Shown here one piece after another: positions 7,350 through 14,566 of a DNA stretch of 25,133 nucleotides. The notes under the pieces are model-generated. The model did not search any database. It was not told the origin of the DNA and saw only the letters and a list, made by a program, of their open reading frames with translations. Both the position numbers and the translations under genes were made by a program. The DNA comes from an uncultured Ruminiclostridium sp. (GTDB lineage Bacteria > Bacillota > Clostridia > Oscillospirales > Ruminococcaceae): assembly GCA_934454635.1 (NCBI GenBank), contig CAKSFR010000024.1:1-25133 (forward strand), read 5' to 3'. The number at the start of each line of letters is the position of its first letter. The first letter of the stretch is position 1.

Positions 7350-8666
7350 CTATGAAATTACTCTGAAGCAATCCGAAAGCTCCGCGTCGGTAAGCGCAAA
7401 GGATTCGGCCTTGTTATTTTTAATGTAAAAGCTGTACCCGCTCGTTTCGCTGCTGCCGTAGGAAGCATAGCCATCGGGCGCAGCCTGACCCGTAGGAACG
7501 GAGCATATCGTCAGAAGAGTCGCTCCCGCTTCACGCCTGCGGCTGTCGTATTCGCTGAACGTAACCGTTCCGTCGGAAATCGAAACTGAGGCGGTTATCC
7601 GCCCCTCCCAGCGCGTCGGGATAAACAAAGCGTAATCGCCGCGTATGCTTATATAGGAAAGGCAGTCGAGCCTTACGGAATAGCCCTGTCCCTCAAGGCG
7701 GTACCACGCGGTCATGTTCATCTGCTCGGTTCGCGTAAGGTATTCATAGCCCGGGAAAACGGCTGTCGCGGGGATCTCGGTTATTCCGTCGCCATCGATA
7801 TCCTGAGAATAGATATTCGGGGTATAGCTGTTCGTGCGGCGGGTTATGATCTCGGAAAGACCCTCGACCGCCGAAATCCTGCGGTCATAGCAGACGAGCG
7901 CGTCCGTGCCGAAGGTTCCGTCCGAAAGAGCGTAGTCGATGAATATCGCGCGGTATCCGTCCGTATCGCACTGCCCCAGAAGCACGTTTTTACAGCTTGA
8001 AAAGCTGCCGCTCAGGGGTGCGGACGAAATAACGGCAAAGTTGTTCTGCTCGATCCAGCCGAGTAGATACGCGGCCGCCGTGCCGCTTGTCCTGTCGCCG
8101 TTTATAAGAAACATTTCGTCCGTTCCGTCGTCGTTCAGGTCGAGAAGCCGCATATACATATGACGGCTCTTGTAGACCTCTGTCGGAACGCCGTCCTTAT
8201 AGCGCAGAACGCTTGTGGCGCTGTCCGAGGAGTTTTGTATGGTGTAGGTTATTATTATGCTTGTTTCGCCGTTCCCGAGGTCGTCGAACTGAACGCGTTC
8301 GACCTCGCTTCCGAGCGCGGCAAAGTCATAGACCGACACCCATTCCCCGTCCTCCATATCGAGAAAGTTCAGCCGCAGGGAAGAACCGCCGTCGGAAACG
8401 TTGGACGCTTCATAGAACACGATAGCCTCTTCGGTTTCCTCGTCGTCGATATTGCGAATAACAAAGGCGCTTCGGTACTGCCCGCTTTTCGGATATTTCA
8501 GGTGAATGTCGCCGCCCATGCTTTTTTTGAGAGCTTCGTATATCGCGGACTGCTCTTCGTCAAGCTTCGGAGGGCTTAAAAGTCCCTCTACCGAAGCAGA
8601 ACAGCCCCCCGCGGCGATGATCGCCGCCGCAAGGACTGCCGATAAAACTTTTTTATTTTTCTTCAA
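7350..8666 (-). CDS. lipoprotein with Ca-binding-like (FG-GAP/VCBS-like) motifs
   Basis: This predicted 438-residue lipoprotein starts at TTG 8664-8666, chosen because GGAGG lies seven bases upstream and the product then begins with a clean signal peptide (KKNKKVLSAVLAAAIIAAGGC, C22 lipidated). A longer frame to 8768 lacks a signal. The mature part is rich in beta strands and has two Asp-rich loops, LNDDGTDEMFLING and IDGDGITEIPA, like the calcium-binding loops of FG-GAP/VCBS propeller repeats. It overlaps the upstream membrane-protein gene by 14 bp and ends 11 bp before the response regulator. I do not know its function; an extracytoplasmic sensor or accessory for the regulator is a guess from context. 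Confidence 0.75.
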   Translation of the reverse strand: MKKNKKVLSAVLAAAIIAAGGCSASVEGLLSPPKLDEEQSAIYEALKKSMGGDIHLKYPKSGQYRSAFVIRNIDDEETEEAIVFYEASNVSDGGSSLRLNFLDMEDGEWVSVYDFAALGSEVERVQFDDLGNGETSIIITYTIQNSSDSATSVLRYKDGVPTEVYKSRHMYMRLLDLNDDGTDEMFLINGDRTSGTAAAYLLGWIEQNNFAVISSAPLSGSFSSCKNVLLGQCDTDGYRAIFIDYALSDGTFGTDALVCYDRRISAVEGLSEIITRRTNSYTPNIYSQDIDGDGITEIPATAVFPGYEYLTRTEQMNMTAWYRLEGQGYSVRLDCLSYISIRGDYALFIPTRWEGRITASVSISDGTVTFSEYDSRRREAGATLLTICSVPTGQAAPDGYASYGSSETSGYSFYIKNNKAESFALTDAELSDCFRVIS

Positions 8667-9501
8667 GCTTTTCCTCCGTATCGTCTGTTTTGTCGGAGAT
8701 GAAATTTGCGCTTTTGCGCTGCGCAAAGCAGCACACGGTAACCAGCCAGCCCAGCGACAAAGCCGCAAGAGAAGCTGCCGCCGCGTCTATTCCGCCCATT
8801 CCCGCGAGATTTTCTCCGCCGCAGATCAATCCGAGCGTTCGGGCGATAACGTGCGTGAGGGTAAGGACAAGAGTAAAACAGGCGGTGATTATTTCGCGGA
8901 GCCTTGCGTATTTTGTTTCAAGTCCCGTAAAAAAACGAGCCATAGACGCAAGAAAAAGCACTCCGCAAACATATCCGAGAAGCAGTATAAGGCTTTCGGA
9001 ATGGCTTTTTATGATGATATCCGAGCTGAAAAATCCCGTAAGGTGAAGAAAAAGACAGAGGGCGGGAATGAGATTGAGAAGTCCCGCAGCTTTCGGCGGA
9101 ACGCTGTTTTTAAGCAGGAGAAAGCCGATTGCCGCAAGTGAAACCGCGGAAATAATTCCTCCTATCAGAGTAATCCCGCTGCTGCCGATAAAGCCTATGC
9201 ACTGTATCACCGCTGCCGCAAGCCAGCATATCCCCTGAATGAGGGTCGCCCTTGAGCCAAGCCCGTCGGATGCGGCGGTCGTCGCCGTCCAGCCGCGCTT
9301 AAAGCCGAAAATAGCGAGGAAAACGACTGCCGCACCGAACAGCGCAAGAGCAATGTATATTATCGTTCCCGCAAAGCCGCTTTCACGCGTGAAAAATCCC
9401 GTTTCAAAATCCAAAATCGTAACATACTGAAAAAAACGGATAACAGAGCAGACGATAGCCCCGAAAACCGCAGTTATCAGAATAGGAAGTCCTTTTTTCA
9501 T
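8653..9501 (-). CDS. polytopic membrane protein, unknown function
   Basis: This 282-residue protein has about eight hydrophobic helices (for example ITAVFGAIVCSVIRFF, GTIIYIALALFGAAVVFLAI and LILLLGYVCGVLFLASMA) and a charged C-terminal tail (SDKTDDTEEKLEEK) that overlaps the start of the next gene. ATG 9501 is preferred: AAAGGA lies upstream, although at a long spacing, whereas the TTG at 9522 has no site. It is the first gene of the operon that continues with a lipoprotein and a response regulator. I see no catalytic or transport motif. Confidence 0.7.
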   Translation of the reverse strand: MKKGLPILITAVFGAIVCSVIRFFQYVTILDFETGFFTRESGFAGTIIYIALALFGAAVVFLAIFGFKRGWTATTAASDGLGSRATLIQGICWLAAAVIQCIGFIGSSGITLIGGIISAVSLAAIGFLLLKNSVPPKAAGLLNLIPALCLFLHLTGFFSSDIIIKSHSESLILLLGYVCGVLFLASMARFFTGLETKYARLREIITACFTLVLTLTHVIARTLGLICGGENLAGMGGIDAAAASLAALSLGWLVTVCCFAQRKSANFISDKTDDTEEKLEEK

Positions 9502-9539
9502 ATTATCAGCAAGTCCTTTCAAAAAAAGCTTATAAATTT

Positions 9540-9568
9540 ATTATAGTATATTTTCACGGTTAAGTCAA
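9540..9568 (-). promoter_or_regulatory. sigma-A promoter of the membrane protein/lipoprotein/regulator operon
   Basis: On the minus strand TTGACT (9568-9563) and TATAAT (9545-9540) are 17 bp apart, about 40 bp before the first gene. Confidence 0.75.
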
Positions 9569-9606
9569 TATAAATGATAAAAACAAAGCTGAAAGGAAGA
9601 ACAAAA

Positions 9607-10557
9607 ATGAAGGACAGGCTTTTTATCGCTTTTTTTTACATTGCCGTGTGCGTTCTGCTGCCTCTCTGCGGTGGTGGGACAGCCTTTGCGCAGCCGACGG
9701 GCGGGCTTCCCGAGAATTTTACGGTCCTTATCTCGCAGACGGGCGAGGTGCGGACCATGACTGCGCGGGAATATCTCGTCGGCTGCCTTGCCGCACAGAT
9801 ACCTCTCGACTATGAGCAGGAGGCGCTGAACGCGCAGGCTGCCGCCGCATATACATACGCGCTTCGGCTCACAGCGGATTTTTCCGCCCGCCCCGAAAAC
9901 GCTCCGCAGGGAGCTTTGCTTTCGGACGACAGCCGAAACTGTCAGCCTTATTTTACACCCGAAAAGTGCCGCAGCGAATACGGCGCGGATTACGAGAAAT
10001 ATCTCCCCCGCCTTGAAAAAGCGGCGCAGTACGGCGAAGCGCACCCGATAACCTACGAAAACGCGCCGATTTACGCGGTGTATCATTCGGTAAGCGCGGG
10101 ACGAACCTGTTCGGCTTACGGCGTGTGGGGACGGGAGCTGCCTTACCTAAAGCCTGCGGACAGTTTCTCCGACAAAAATTACACGAATTTTGAATGCAGC
10201 AATGAAATGACGGCGGAACAGGCGCGTTGTGCGCTCGTTGCCTACAAAAGCGACATTGTAACTCCCGCCGATTACGGAAAATGGTTTAGCGAGGTCAACG
10301 CGAACGAGGACGGCTACGTTATTTCGCTTAAAATCGGCGAAAATCTGTTTTCGGGCGGGGATATATGGCGGATCTTCGGGCTTCGCTCGACTGCTTTCAC
10401 GGTTTCCTATCAAGACGGAGTGTTCACATTCGTCACAAAGGGCTACGGGCACGGAGCGGGGCTGAGTCAGTACGGCGCAAACGAGCTTGCCAAAAGCGGC
10501 AAAAGCGCCGACGAGATACTTCGGCACTACTACGGCGATGAGGTTCGCATCGGGTGA
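9607..10557 (+). CDS. spoIID: SpoIID/LytB-family protein with altered catalytic site
   Basis: This 316-residue protein has an N-terminal membrane segment or signal (LFIAFFYIAVCVLLPL) and a full SpoIID domain. Marks include EYLVGCLAAQIP, QEALNAQAAAAYTYAL, the YHSVSAGRT segment and the C-terminal KGYGHGAGLSQYGAN. SpoIID is the lytic transglycosylase that trims stem-free glycan during engulfment in sporulation. The family normally has Glu in AAEMP as the catalytic acid (E88 in Bacillus subtilis); here the codon is CAG, giving Q64. Activity may therefore be lost or the role structural. The start at 9607 has GAAAGGAAG upstream; the ATG at 9574 has none. Partners SpoIIP/SpoIIM are not in the window. 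I see no convincing sporulation-sigma promoter in the short upstream gap. Confidence 0.85.
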   Translation: MKDRLFIAFFYIAVCVLLPLCGGGTAFAQPTGGLPENFTVLISQTGEVRTMTAREYLVGCLAAQIPLDYEQEALNAQAAAAYTYALRLTADFSARPENAPQGALLSDDSRNCQPYFTPEKCRSEYGADYEKYLPRLEKAAQYGEAHPITYENAPIYAVYHSVSAGRTCSAYGVWGRELPYLKPADSFSDKNYTNFECSNEMTAEQARCALVAYKSDIVTPADYGKWFSEVNANEDGYVISLKIGENLFSGGDIWRIFGLRSTAFTVSYQDGVFTFVTKGYGHGAGLSQYGANELAKSGKSADEILRHYYGDEVRIG

Positions 10558-10565
10558 GGCAGCGA

Positions 10566-11012
10566 GCCGCCAGCGGCGGCGTTACAGCGGGAATTTGGGT
10601 ACTGAAAAGACCGCGAAAGCCGCCGCGCCCGCCGACGAAGGGGCGAGCCGAACAGCTTTGCGGAGCAAAGCTGCGGCGAGCTCCTTCAGGAGGCGGGCGC
10701 TTGTATATGCGGGAGTTTTCGACGAACGCCGAAACAGGGCAGCAAAAACGTCCGCTTTTGAGCATCTGTTCCTGCCGTTCAAAAGCGGACGTGGCGGCTT
10801 TCAACTTGCCGATTTCCTTTCGCAGACAGCAAAACGCCGCGGTTCGGGGGATACTTCTCCCCTCACACCCTCGGCGCACTTTCTGCCCCCTCGCACTCGT
10901 GCGCGCGCGGCAAGCGCCGCACGCAAAGCCGCCATGCGGCTTTGCGCGGCGCTGCCCGCTTGCCCGTCAACGGCTTCGCCGCTGACGCCTGCAATTCTCC
11001 GAATTGCAGGCG
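10566..11012. repeat. palindrome array, non-coding, between spoIID and the Abi gene
   Basis: This 480-bp intergenic stretch holds perfect hairpins at 10566-10571/10575-10580 (loop AGC), 10654-10661/10665-10672 (loop GGA), 10681-10685/10688-10692, 10748-10761/10779-10792 (14 bp), 10922-10932/10936-10946 (11 bp, loop CAT) and 10986-10997/11001-11012 (12 bp, loop TCC). The 10922 hairpin extends to 10914-10919/10947-10952 past a 2-nt bulge. Just before the last comes GTCA-A-CGGC/TTC/GCCG-C-TGAC at 10966-10986. Open frames here are low-complexity translations with many Arg, Ala and Pro and no ribosome binding site. It resembles 1-223 and 4124-4304. Confidence 0.75.
10743..10792 (-). terminator. 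minus-strand terminator downstream of the Abi gene
   Basis: A 14-bp perfect stem (10779-10792 with 10748-10761, loop of 17) is followed on the minus strand by TTTTT (10748-10744). It would end transcripts coming from the methyltransferase/Abi operon, leaving a structured 3' region of about 250-290 nt, or would end a separate small RNA in that stretch. Confidence 0.55.
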
Positions 11013-11039
11013 CGCGCCCTTATCCATAACCCTGCCGCT

Positions 11040-11927
11040 TCAGCAGACCTCGTTGAGCAGCAGCTCTTTCCAGTTGTCGGGGAAGCCGAGGTAATGAAGC
11101 TCAATAACATCGTGAAACTCCATTATCAGCAGCTCAAGGCGCGTGATGAACATAAGGTTCCACGTCTGCGGACGCGGGTAAAGACGTTTAAGCACCAGCA
11201 TATAGTCAAAAAGAGTATTTGAAAAACGATGCTCGGGTTCGGGCGGCTGCTTGGGCGTTTCATCCATATTGTTGGCGTAAAGTCGATTGTAATGCGCACA
11301 GTGATTGCGCAGCGCGGAAAGGCATTGCAGCCAGTTTTCTGCGTATCGCCACGGCAGATGAAACGCAGCCTGAGATATTTCGCGCTTATCCTCCTGAGAA
11401 AGGTCGGAGAAAAACGTATTGAGCGTGCCGAAGCTGAACAGCTCCATGATTACCCAGAGAGGAAAGGCTCCGCCGTATTTGTTTATGTGGTGCGTAACGA
11501 TCGCTTCGCCGTTGTTGCTTTCTATCATACGCTCTATTTTTTTCAGGAATTGCCTGTGATTGTGGTGAACGTCAAAGCTCGCCTCGTTCAGATACCCCAG
11601 CGCGCCGTATTTCATCGCGTGGTAGTTGGAGATCTGCGCGCGGAGGGCTATTTCTACTTCCTCGAGCGCCGTGAGCAGGAGCGAACGCAGAAGCCTGTCA
11701 AAATCGTATATGCTCATCACCATGTCGAAAGAAGTTCCCTCGCGGTATTGATGTTTATTTATAAGAAATACTTCAAAATAATGCACCAGTCGGTAGTAGT
11801 TCACCGTTGAAAGGACAAACGCCGCTTCTTTTTCGTCCTCGATTATACAGCCGCGGCTTTTAAGCTTTTCGATCTGCGCCGATATGCTCGCGGGGCTTTT
11901 TACTGTACTGTAACGCTTTTCTGCCAT
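11040..11927 (-). CDS. Abi_2-family (AbiD/AbiF-like) HEPN protein
   Basis: This 295-residue protein matches the Abi_2 abortive-infection family: an N-terminal ISAQIEKLKSRGCII segment followed by VNYYRLVHYF, then YDFDRLLRSLLLTALEEVEIALRAQI, a PLWVIMELFSFGTL segment and the HEPN signature R207-NHCA-H212. An earlier R96-x6-H103 may also contribute. HEPN proteins of this type are metal-independent RNases; family members act as phage-defence or toxin proteins. The gene lies 17 bp after a methyltransferase gene on the same strand with AAAGG upstream of its ATG, so the two are probably one operon. An RNA antitoxin has been reported for some relatives; the structured 3' region at 10743-11039 is a place to look. 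Defence is inferred from the family, not shown. Confidence 0.85.
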   Translation of the reverse strand: MAEKRYSTVKSPASISAQIEKLKSRGCIIEDEKEAAFVLSTVNYYRLVHYFEVFLINKHQYREGTSFDMVMSIYDFDRLLRSLLLTALEEVEIALRAQISNYHAMKYGALGYLNEASFDVHHNHRQFLKKIERMIESNNGEAIVTHHINKYGGAFPLWVIMELFSFGTLNTFFSDLSQEDKREISQAAFHLPWRYAENWLQCLSALRNHCAHYNRLYANNMDETPKQPPEPEHRFSNTLFDYMLVLKRLYPRPQTWNLMFITRLELLIMEFHDVIELHYLGFPDNWKELLLNEVC

Positions 11928-11944
11928 GTTAAAAACCTTTCTGT

Positions 11945-12598
11945 TCAGATAGTGTCCGCTTCAATGAAATAGTGCATCCCGCCGCCGTGCGAGAGCGGCG
12001 TGTCGAGGTCGAAAACGTGTCTTATTTTGTTCAGTCCGAACCCTGTCATAAGCTCGTCGATATCGCTGCGTTCAACGAAAAAATGCGGTATCCCGTCCTC
12101 AAGCCCACCGATAAAGCGAAGCGTATTTTCATCGATGCGCGGATAGTCCGATTCGGTAAAGCTCCAAGAGCTTTTTGAGCAAAGGTCGAAAAAAATCTCT
12201 CCTCCGGGGCGAAGAACGCGGCGCACCTCCGAAAGCACCTGCCTGAACCCCGCCGTGTCCGTATGCGAGAGAACGTGGTACGCGTAAATGCAGTCGAATG
12301 AGTTGTCGTCAAAAGGCAGTTTCTTCATATCGCACACGGCTGTCGGAAAGGAGATCCCCTTTTCGGACTGCCATTTTCGCAGGTGTTCAACACCGTATTC
12401 CGAAAGGTCGCAGGCGGAAACCTCAAACCCCTTTTCGTGAAAAAATACCGAGTGACGGCCAAGACCGCAGCCCAGATCGAGCAGGCGCCGTCTGTTCTCG
12501 CTTTTCCACTTTTCTGCGTAATAGTAGCTTTCTTCGGACGGGATAAGCCACGCCTCGCGCGGAGCAATGCTCCAGTCCCATTCTTTAGAGTTAACCAT
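11945..12598 (-). CDS. class I SAM-dependent methyltransferase
   Basis: This 217-residue Rossmann-fold methyltransferase has motif I LLDLGCGLGRHS (about 38-49), the acidic end of strand 2 in VSACDLS, motif IV FDCIYAYHVLSHT and the post-motif RRVLRPGGEIFFDL, typical of the Methyltransf_11/25 group. The ATG has GGAGG six bases upstream. Such enzymes act on small molecules or tRNA; the target cannot be read from sequence. It precedes an Abi_2/HEPN gene by 17 bp and shares its promoter. Confidence 0.88.
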   Translation of the reverse strand: MVNSKEWDWSIAPREAWLIPSEESYYYAEKWKSENRRRLLDLGCGLGRHSVFFHEKGFEVSACDLSEYGVEHLRKWQSEKGISFPTAVCDMKKLPFDDNSFDCIYAYHVLSHTDTAGFRQVLSEVRRVLRPGGEIFFDLCSKSSWSFTESDYPRIDENTLRFIGGLEDGIPHFFVERSDIDELMTGFGLNKIRHVFDLDTPLSHGGGMHYFIEADTI

Positions 12599-12629
12599 AA
12601 CGACCTCCGTTAAGCCTTTTTATATTTAT

Positions 12630-12658
12630 ATTATAGCACATTGCCGCGCTTTTTGCAA
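12630..12658 (-). promoter_or_regulatory. sigma-A promoter of the methyltransferase/Abi operon
   Basis: On the minus strand TTGCAA (12658-12653) and TATAAT (12635-12630) are 17 bp apart, about 30 bp before the methyltransferase start. Confidence 0.7.
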
Positions 12659-12761
12659 GGAAAAGCGAAATTTAAGCGCTGCCCGAAATTGCCCGATTTT
12701 ACGCTTTTTTCGGGTCAGAGCCGCGCTTTTTGCCAATATTCCGAATTTCTTTCCGCAGGTG

Positions 12762-12790
12762 TTGACATATTTCGGGAAAGGTGATATAAT
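12762..12790 (+). promoter_or_regulatory. consensus sigma-A promoter before the polyamine operon
   Basis: A perfect TTGACA (12762-12767) and a perfect TATAAT (12785-12790) are 17 bp apart. The predicted start near 12797 leaves about 314 nt before the first gene. It is the strongest promoter in the window. Confidence 0.85.
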
Positions 12791-12796
12791 ATATAT

Positions 12797-13090
12797 GTAT
12801 TGATTGCAGCTGCGATTGCATTTGATACAGACCGATCTCCGCAGGTATATTTGCGGAGATTAAGCCCTTACGGACAGGCGGGTCGGTTGCCGTGCGGTAG
12901 AATCCGCATTATTGATTGAGTTAAAAGCTCAAATTTTATAAGTTGATTACTTTATAATCAAATCATCTTGTGAAACGGTCAATAAAGAGCAATCGGGAAT
13001 GCTTCGCTCCGCATGGCGCAGGCAATCTCAGGCGCAGCTTATTCAAAAGATCGAACAGTCACGGATGAATTTCCGTGACTTTTATTTTTT
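12797..13090 (+). ncRNA. structured leader or stand-alone RNA, class not recognised
   Basis: A transcript of about 290 nt would run from the consensus promoter to an intrinsic terminator, 20 bp before the decarboxylase start. Internal hairpins are visible: 12835-12843/12852-12860 (9 bp), 12893-12897/12904-12908, 12916-12920/12928-12932 and 12943-12949/12955-12961. The two ends can pair: GATTGC occurs at 12802 and 12814 and GCAATC at 12989 and 13022, while AGCTGCG (12808-12814) matches CGCAGCT (13033-13039). No conserved open frame lies inside. I compared it by eye with T-box, SAM, lysine, cobalamin, guanidine-I, ZTP, c-di-GMP, tmRNA and RNase P signatures and found no match. It could be a regulatory leader for polyamine genes or an independent RNA such as a divergent 6S-like RNA. 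Confidence 0.55.
13057..13090 (+). terminator. intrinsic terminator at the end of the leader RNA
   Basis: AGTCACGGA (13057-13065) pairs perfectly with TCCGTGACT (13072-13080), followed by TTTATTTTTT. Placed 20 bp before the first polyamine gene, it either ends a separate RNA or acts as an attenuator. A short possible competitor for its 5' arm is CCGTG at 12890-12894. Confidence 0.75.
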
Positions 13091-13110
13091 CCGAGTTTTG
13101 GAGGAATATA

Positions 13111-14562
13111 ATGGACATTGAACGACAGAAATCCGCGCCGCTTTACGAGGCGCTTGAAGCGTTCCGCCGCAGAAGAGTCGTACCCTTCGACGTTCCGGGG
13201 CACAAGCGCGGCAGAGGCAACCCCGAGCTGGCGCAGCTCCTCGGCGAGAAGTGCGTCGGTCTTGACGTAAACTCAATGAAACCGCTGGACAACCTCTGCA
13301 ACCCCGTTTCTGTAATAAAAGAAGCGGAAGAGCTTACCGCCGAGGCGTTCGGCGCAAGTCACGCTTTTTTCATGGTTTCGGGCACGACAAGCTCGGTTCA
13401 GACAATGGTGCTTGCGGCGTGTAAGGCGGGGGAGAAGATAATCCTCCCCAGAAATGTCCACAAAAGCGTTATCAACGCCCTTATCTTATGCGGCGGTATC
13501 CCCGTTTACGTCAAGCCTGCGGTTCACCCCGACATAGGCATCGCCCTTGCAATGGAAACTGCGGAGGTCGAAAGAGCCGTGCTCGAAAACTCCGACGCTG
13601 TCGCTATTCTTGTGAACAACCCCACTTACTACGGTATCTGCTCTGACCTAAAGGCGATTACAAAGCTCGCACACGACCATAATATGCTTATGCTGGTCGA
13701 TGAAGCACACGGGACGCACCTTTATTTCGGCGAAAATCTCCCCTGCTCGGCTATGGAAGCGGGCGCGGATATGGCTGCGGTATCAATGCACAAATCGGGC
13801 GGAAGCCTTACGCAAAGCTCGCTGCTGCTGCTCGGCGAAAATATGGATCCCGGCTACGTCCGCAATATAATCAACCTGACCCAGACGACGAGCGCCTCTT
13901 ATCTGCTCCTGTCCAGCCTTGATATTTCCCGCCGAAACCTCGCGCTGCGCGGAAAGGAATCGTTTGCAAAGGTAGTAAAGCTGGCGGCGTACGCCCGCGA
14001 CGAGATAAACTGTATCGGCGGATATTACGCCTACGGCTCGGAGCTTATCGACGGCGTTACCGTTTCGGACTTCGACGTTACTAAGCTGCTTGTCTACACT
14101 CAGGGGATAGGACTCACGGGAATTGAGGTCTACGACCTGCTCCGCGACGAATACGACATTCAGATAGAGTTCGGCGATATAGGCAATATCCTCGCATATA
14201 TCTCAATAGGCGACAGGATACAGGACATTGAACGGCTTGTCGGCGCGCTTGAGGATATAAAACGTCTTTACAGCAAGGATCCGAACGGGCTTTATCTCGG
14301 CGATTACGTTCAGCCCGAGGTCGTATATTCCCCGCAGCAGTCCTTCTACGCGCAGAAAGAGTCATTGCCGCTTGAAAAAACTGCGGGAAGAATTGCGGGA
14401 GAGAGCATTATGTGCTATCCGCCGGGAATACCGATACTCGCGCCCGGCGAACGCGTTACCGAGGATATTATCCATCACATTCGGTTCGCAAAGGAAAAGG
14501 GCTGCTCGCTTCAGGGCACGTCCGACCAGAACGCCGATTATTTGCAGGTAATAAAGGAGTAA
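13111..14562 (+). CDS. speA: Orn/Lys/Arg decarboxylase, probably arginine decarboxylase
   Basis: This 483-residue PLP-dependent fold-type I decarboxylase is of the short Bacillus SpeA length. It shows DVPGHKRG near residue 27, MVSGTTSSVQ at 88, VDEAHGTH (D197 and H200 at the cofactor) and the PLP Lys K228 in SMHKSGGSLTQ. The family includes arginine, lysine and ornithine decarboxylases that cannot be told apart by motif. The agmatine deiminase and carbamoylputrescine amidase genes downstream make arginine the expected substrate and agmatine the product. The start has GGAGG seven bases upstream; the frame runs back to 13075 through the terminator but without a site. First gene of the polyamine operon. 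Confidence 0.92.
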   Translation: MDIERQKSAPLYEALEAFRRRRVVPFDVPGHKRGRGNPELAQLLGEKCVGLDVNSMKPLDNLCNPVSVIKEAEELTAEAFGASHAFFMVSGTTSSVQTMVLAACKAGEKIILPRNVHKSVINALILCGGIPVYVKPAVHPDIGIALAMETAEVERAVLENSDAVAILVNNPTYYGICSDLKAITKLAHDHNMLMLVDEAHGTHLYFGENLPCSAMEAGADMAAVSMHKSGGSLTQSSLLLLGENMDPGYVRNIINLTQTTSASYLLLSSLDISRRNLALRGKESFAKVVKLAAYARDEINCIGGYYAYGSELIDGVTVSDFDVTKLLVYTQGIGLTGIEVYDLLRDEYDIQIEFGDIGNILAYISIGDRIQDIERLVGALEDIKRLYSKDPNGLYLGDYVQPEVVYSPQQSFYAQKESLPLEKTAGRIAGESIMCYPPGIPILAPGERVTEDIIHHIRFAKEKGCSLQGTSDQNADYLQVIKE

Positions 14563-14566
14563 GCTT

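Noticed and set aside
1..11012. CRISPR array or integron-type attC sites in the palindrome-rich regions
   Set aside because: The hairpins differ in sequence, no regularly spaced identical repeats or spacers exist, and no cas or integrase gene is near.
10433..11029. Several open frames inside the third palindrome array
   Set aside because: They are translations of hairpins, low in complexity, without ribosome binding sites, and overlapping each other on both strands.
12797..13090. Known riboswitch, T-box, tmRNA, RNase P or SRP RNA
   Set aside because: None of the sequence signatures I know for these classes is present (for example T-box GGTACCGCG, RNase P GAGGAAAGTC, SRP GGTCAGGTCCGGAAGG). 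A divergent 6S RNA could not be excluded by eye.
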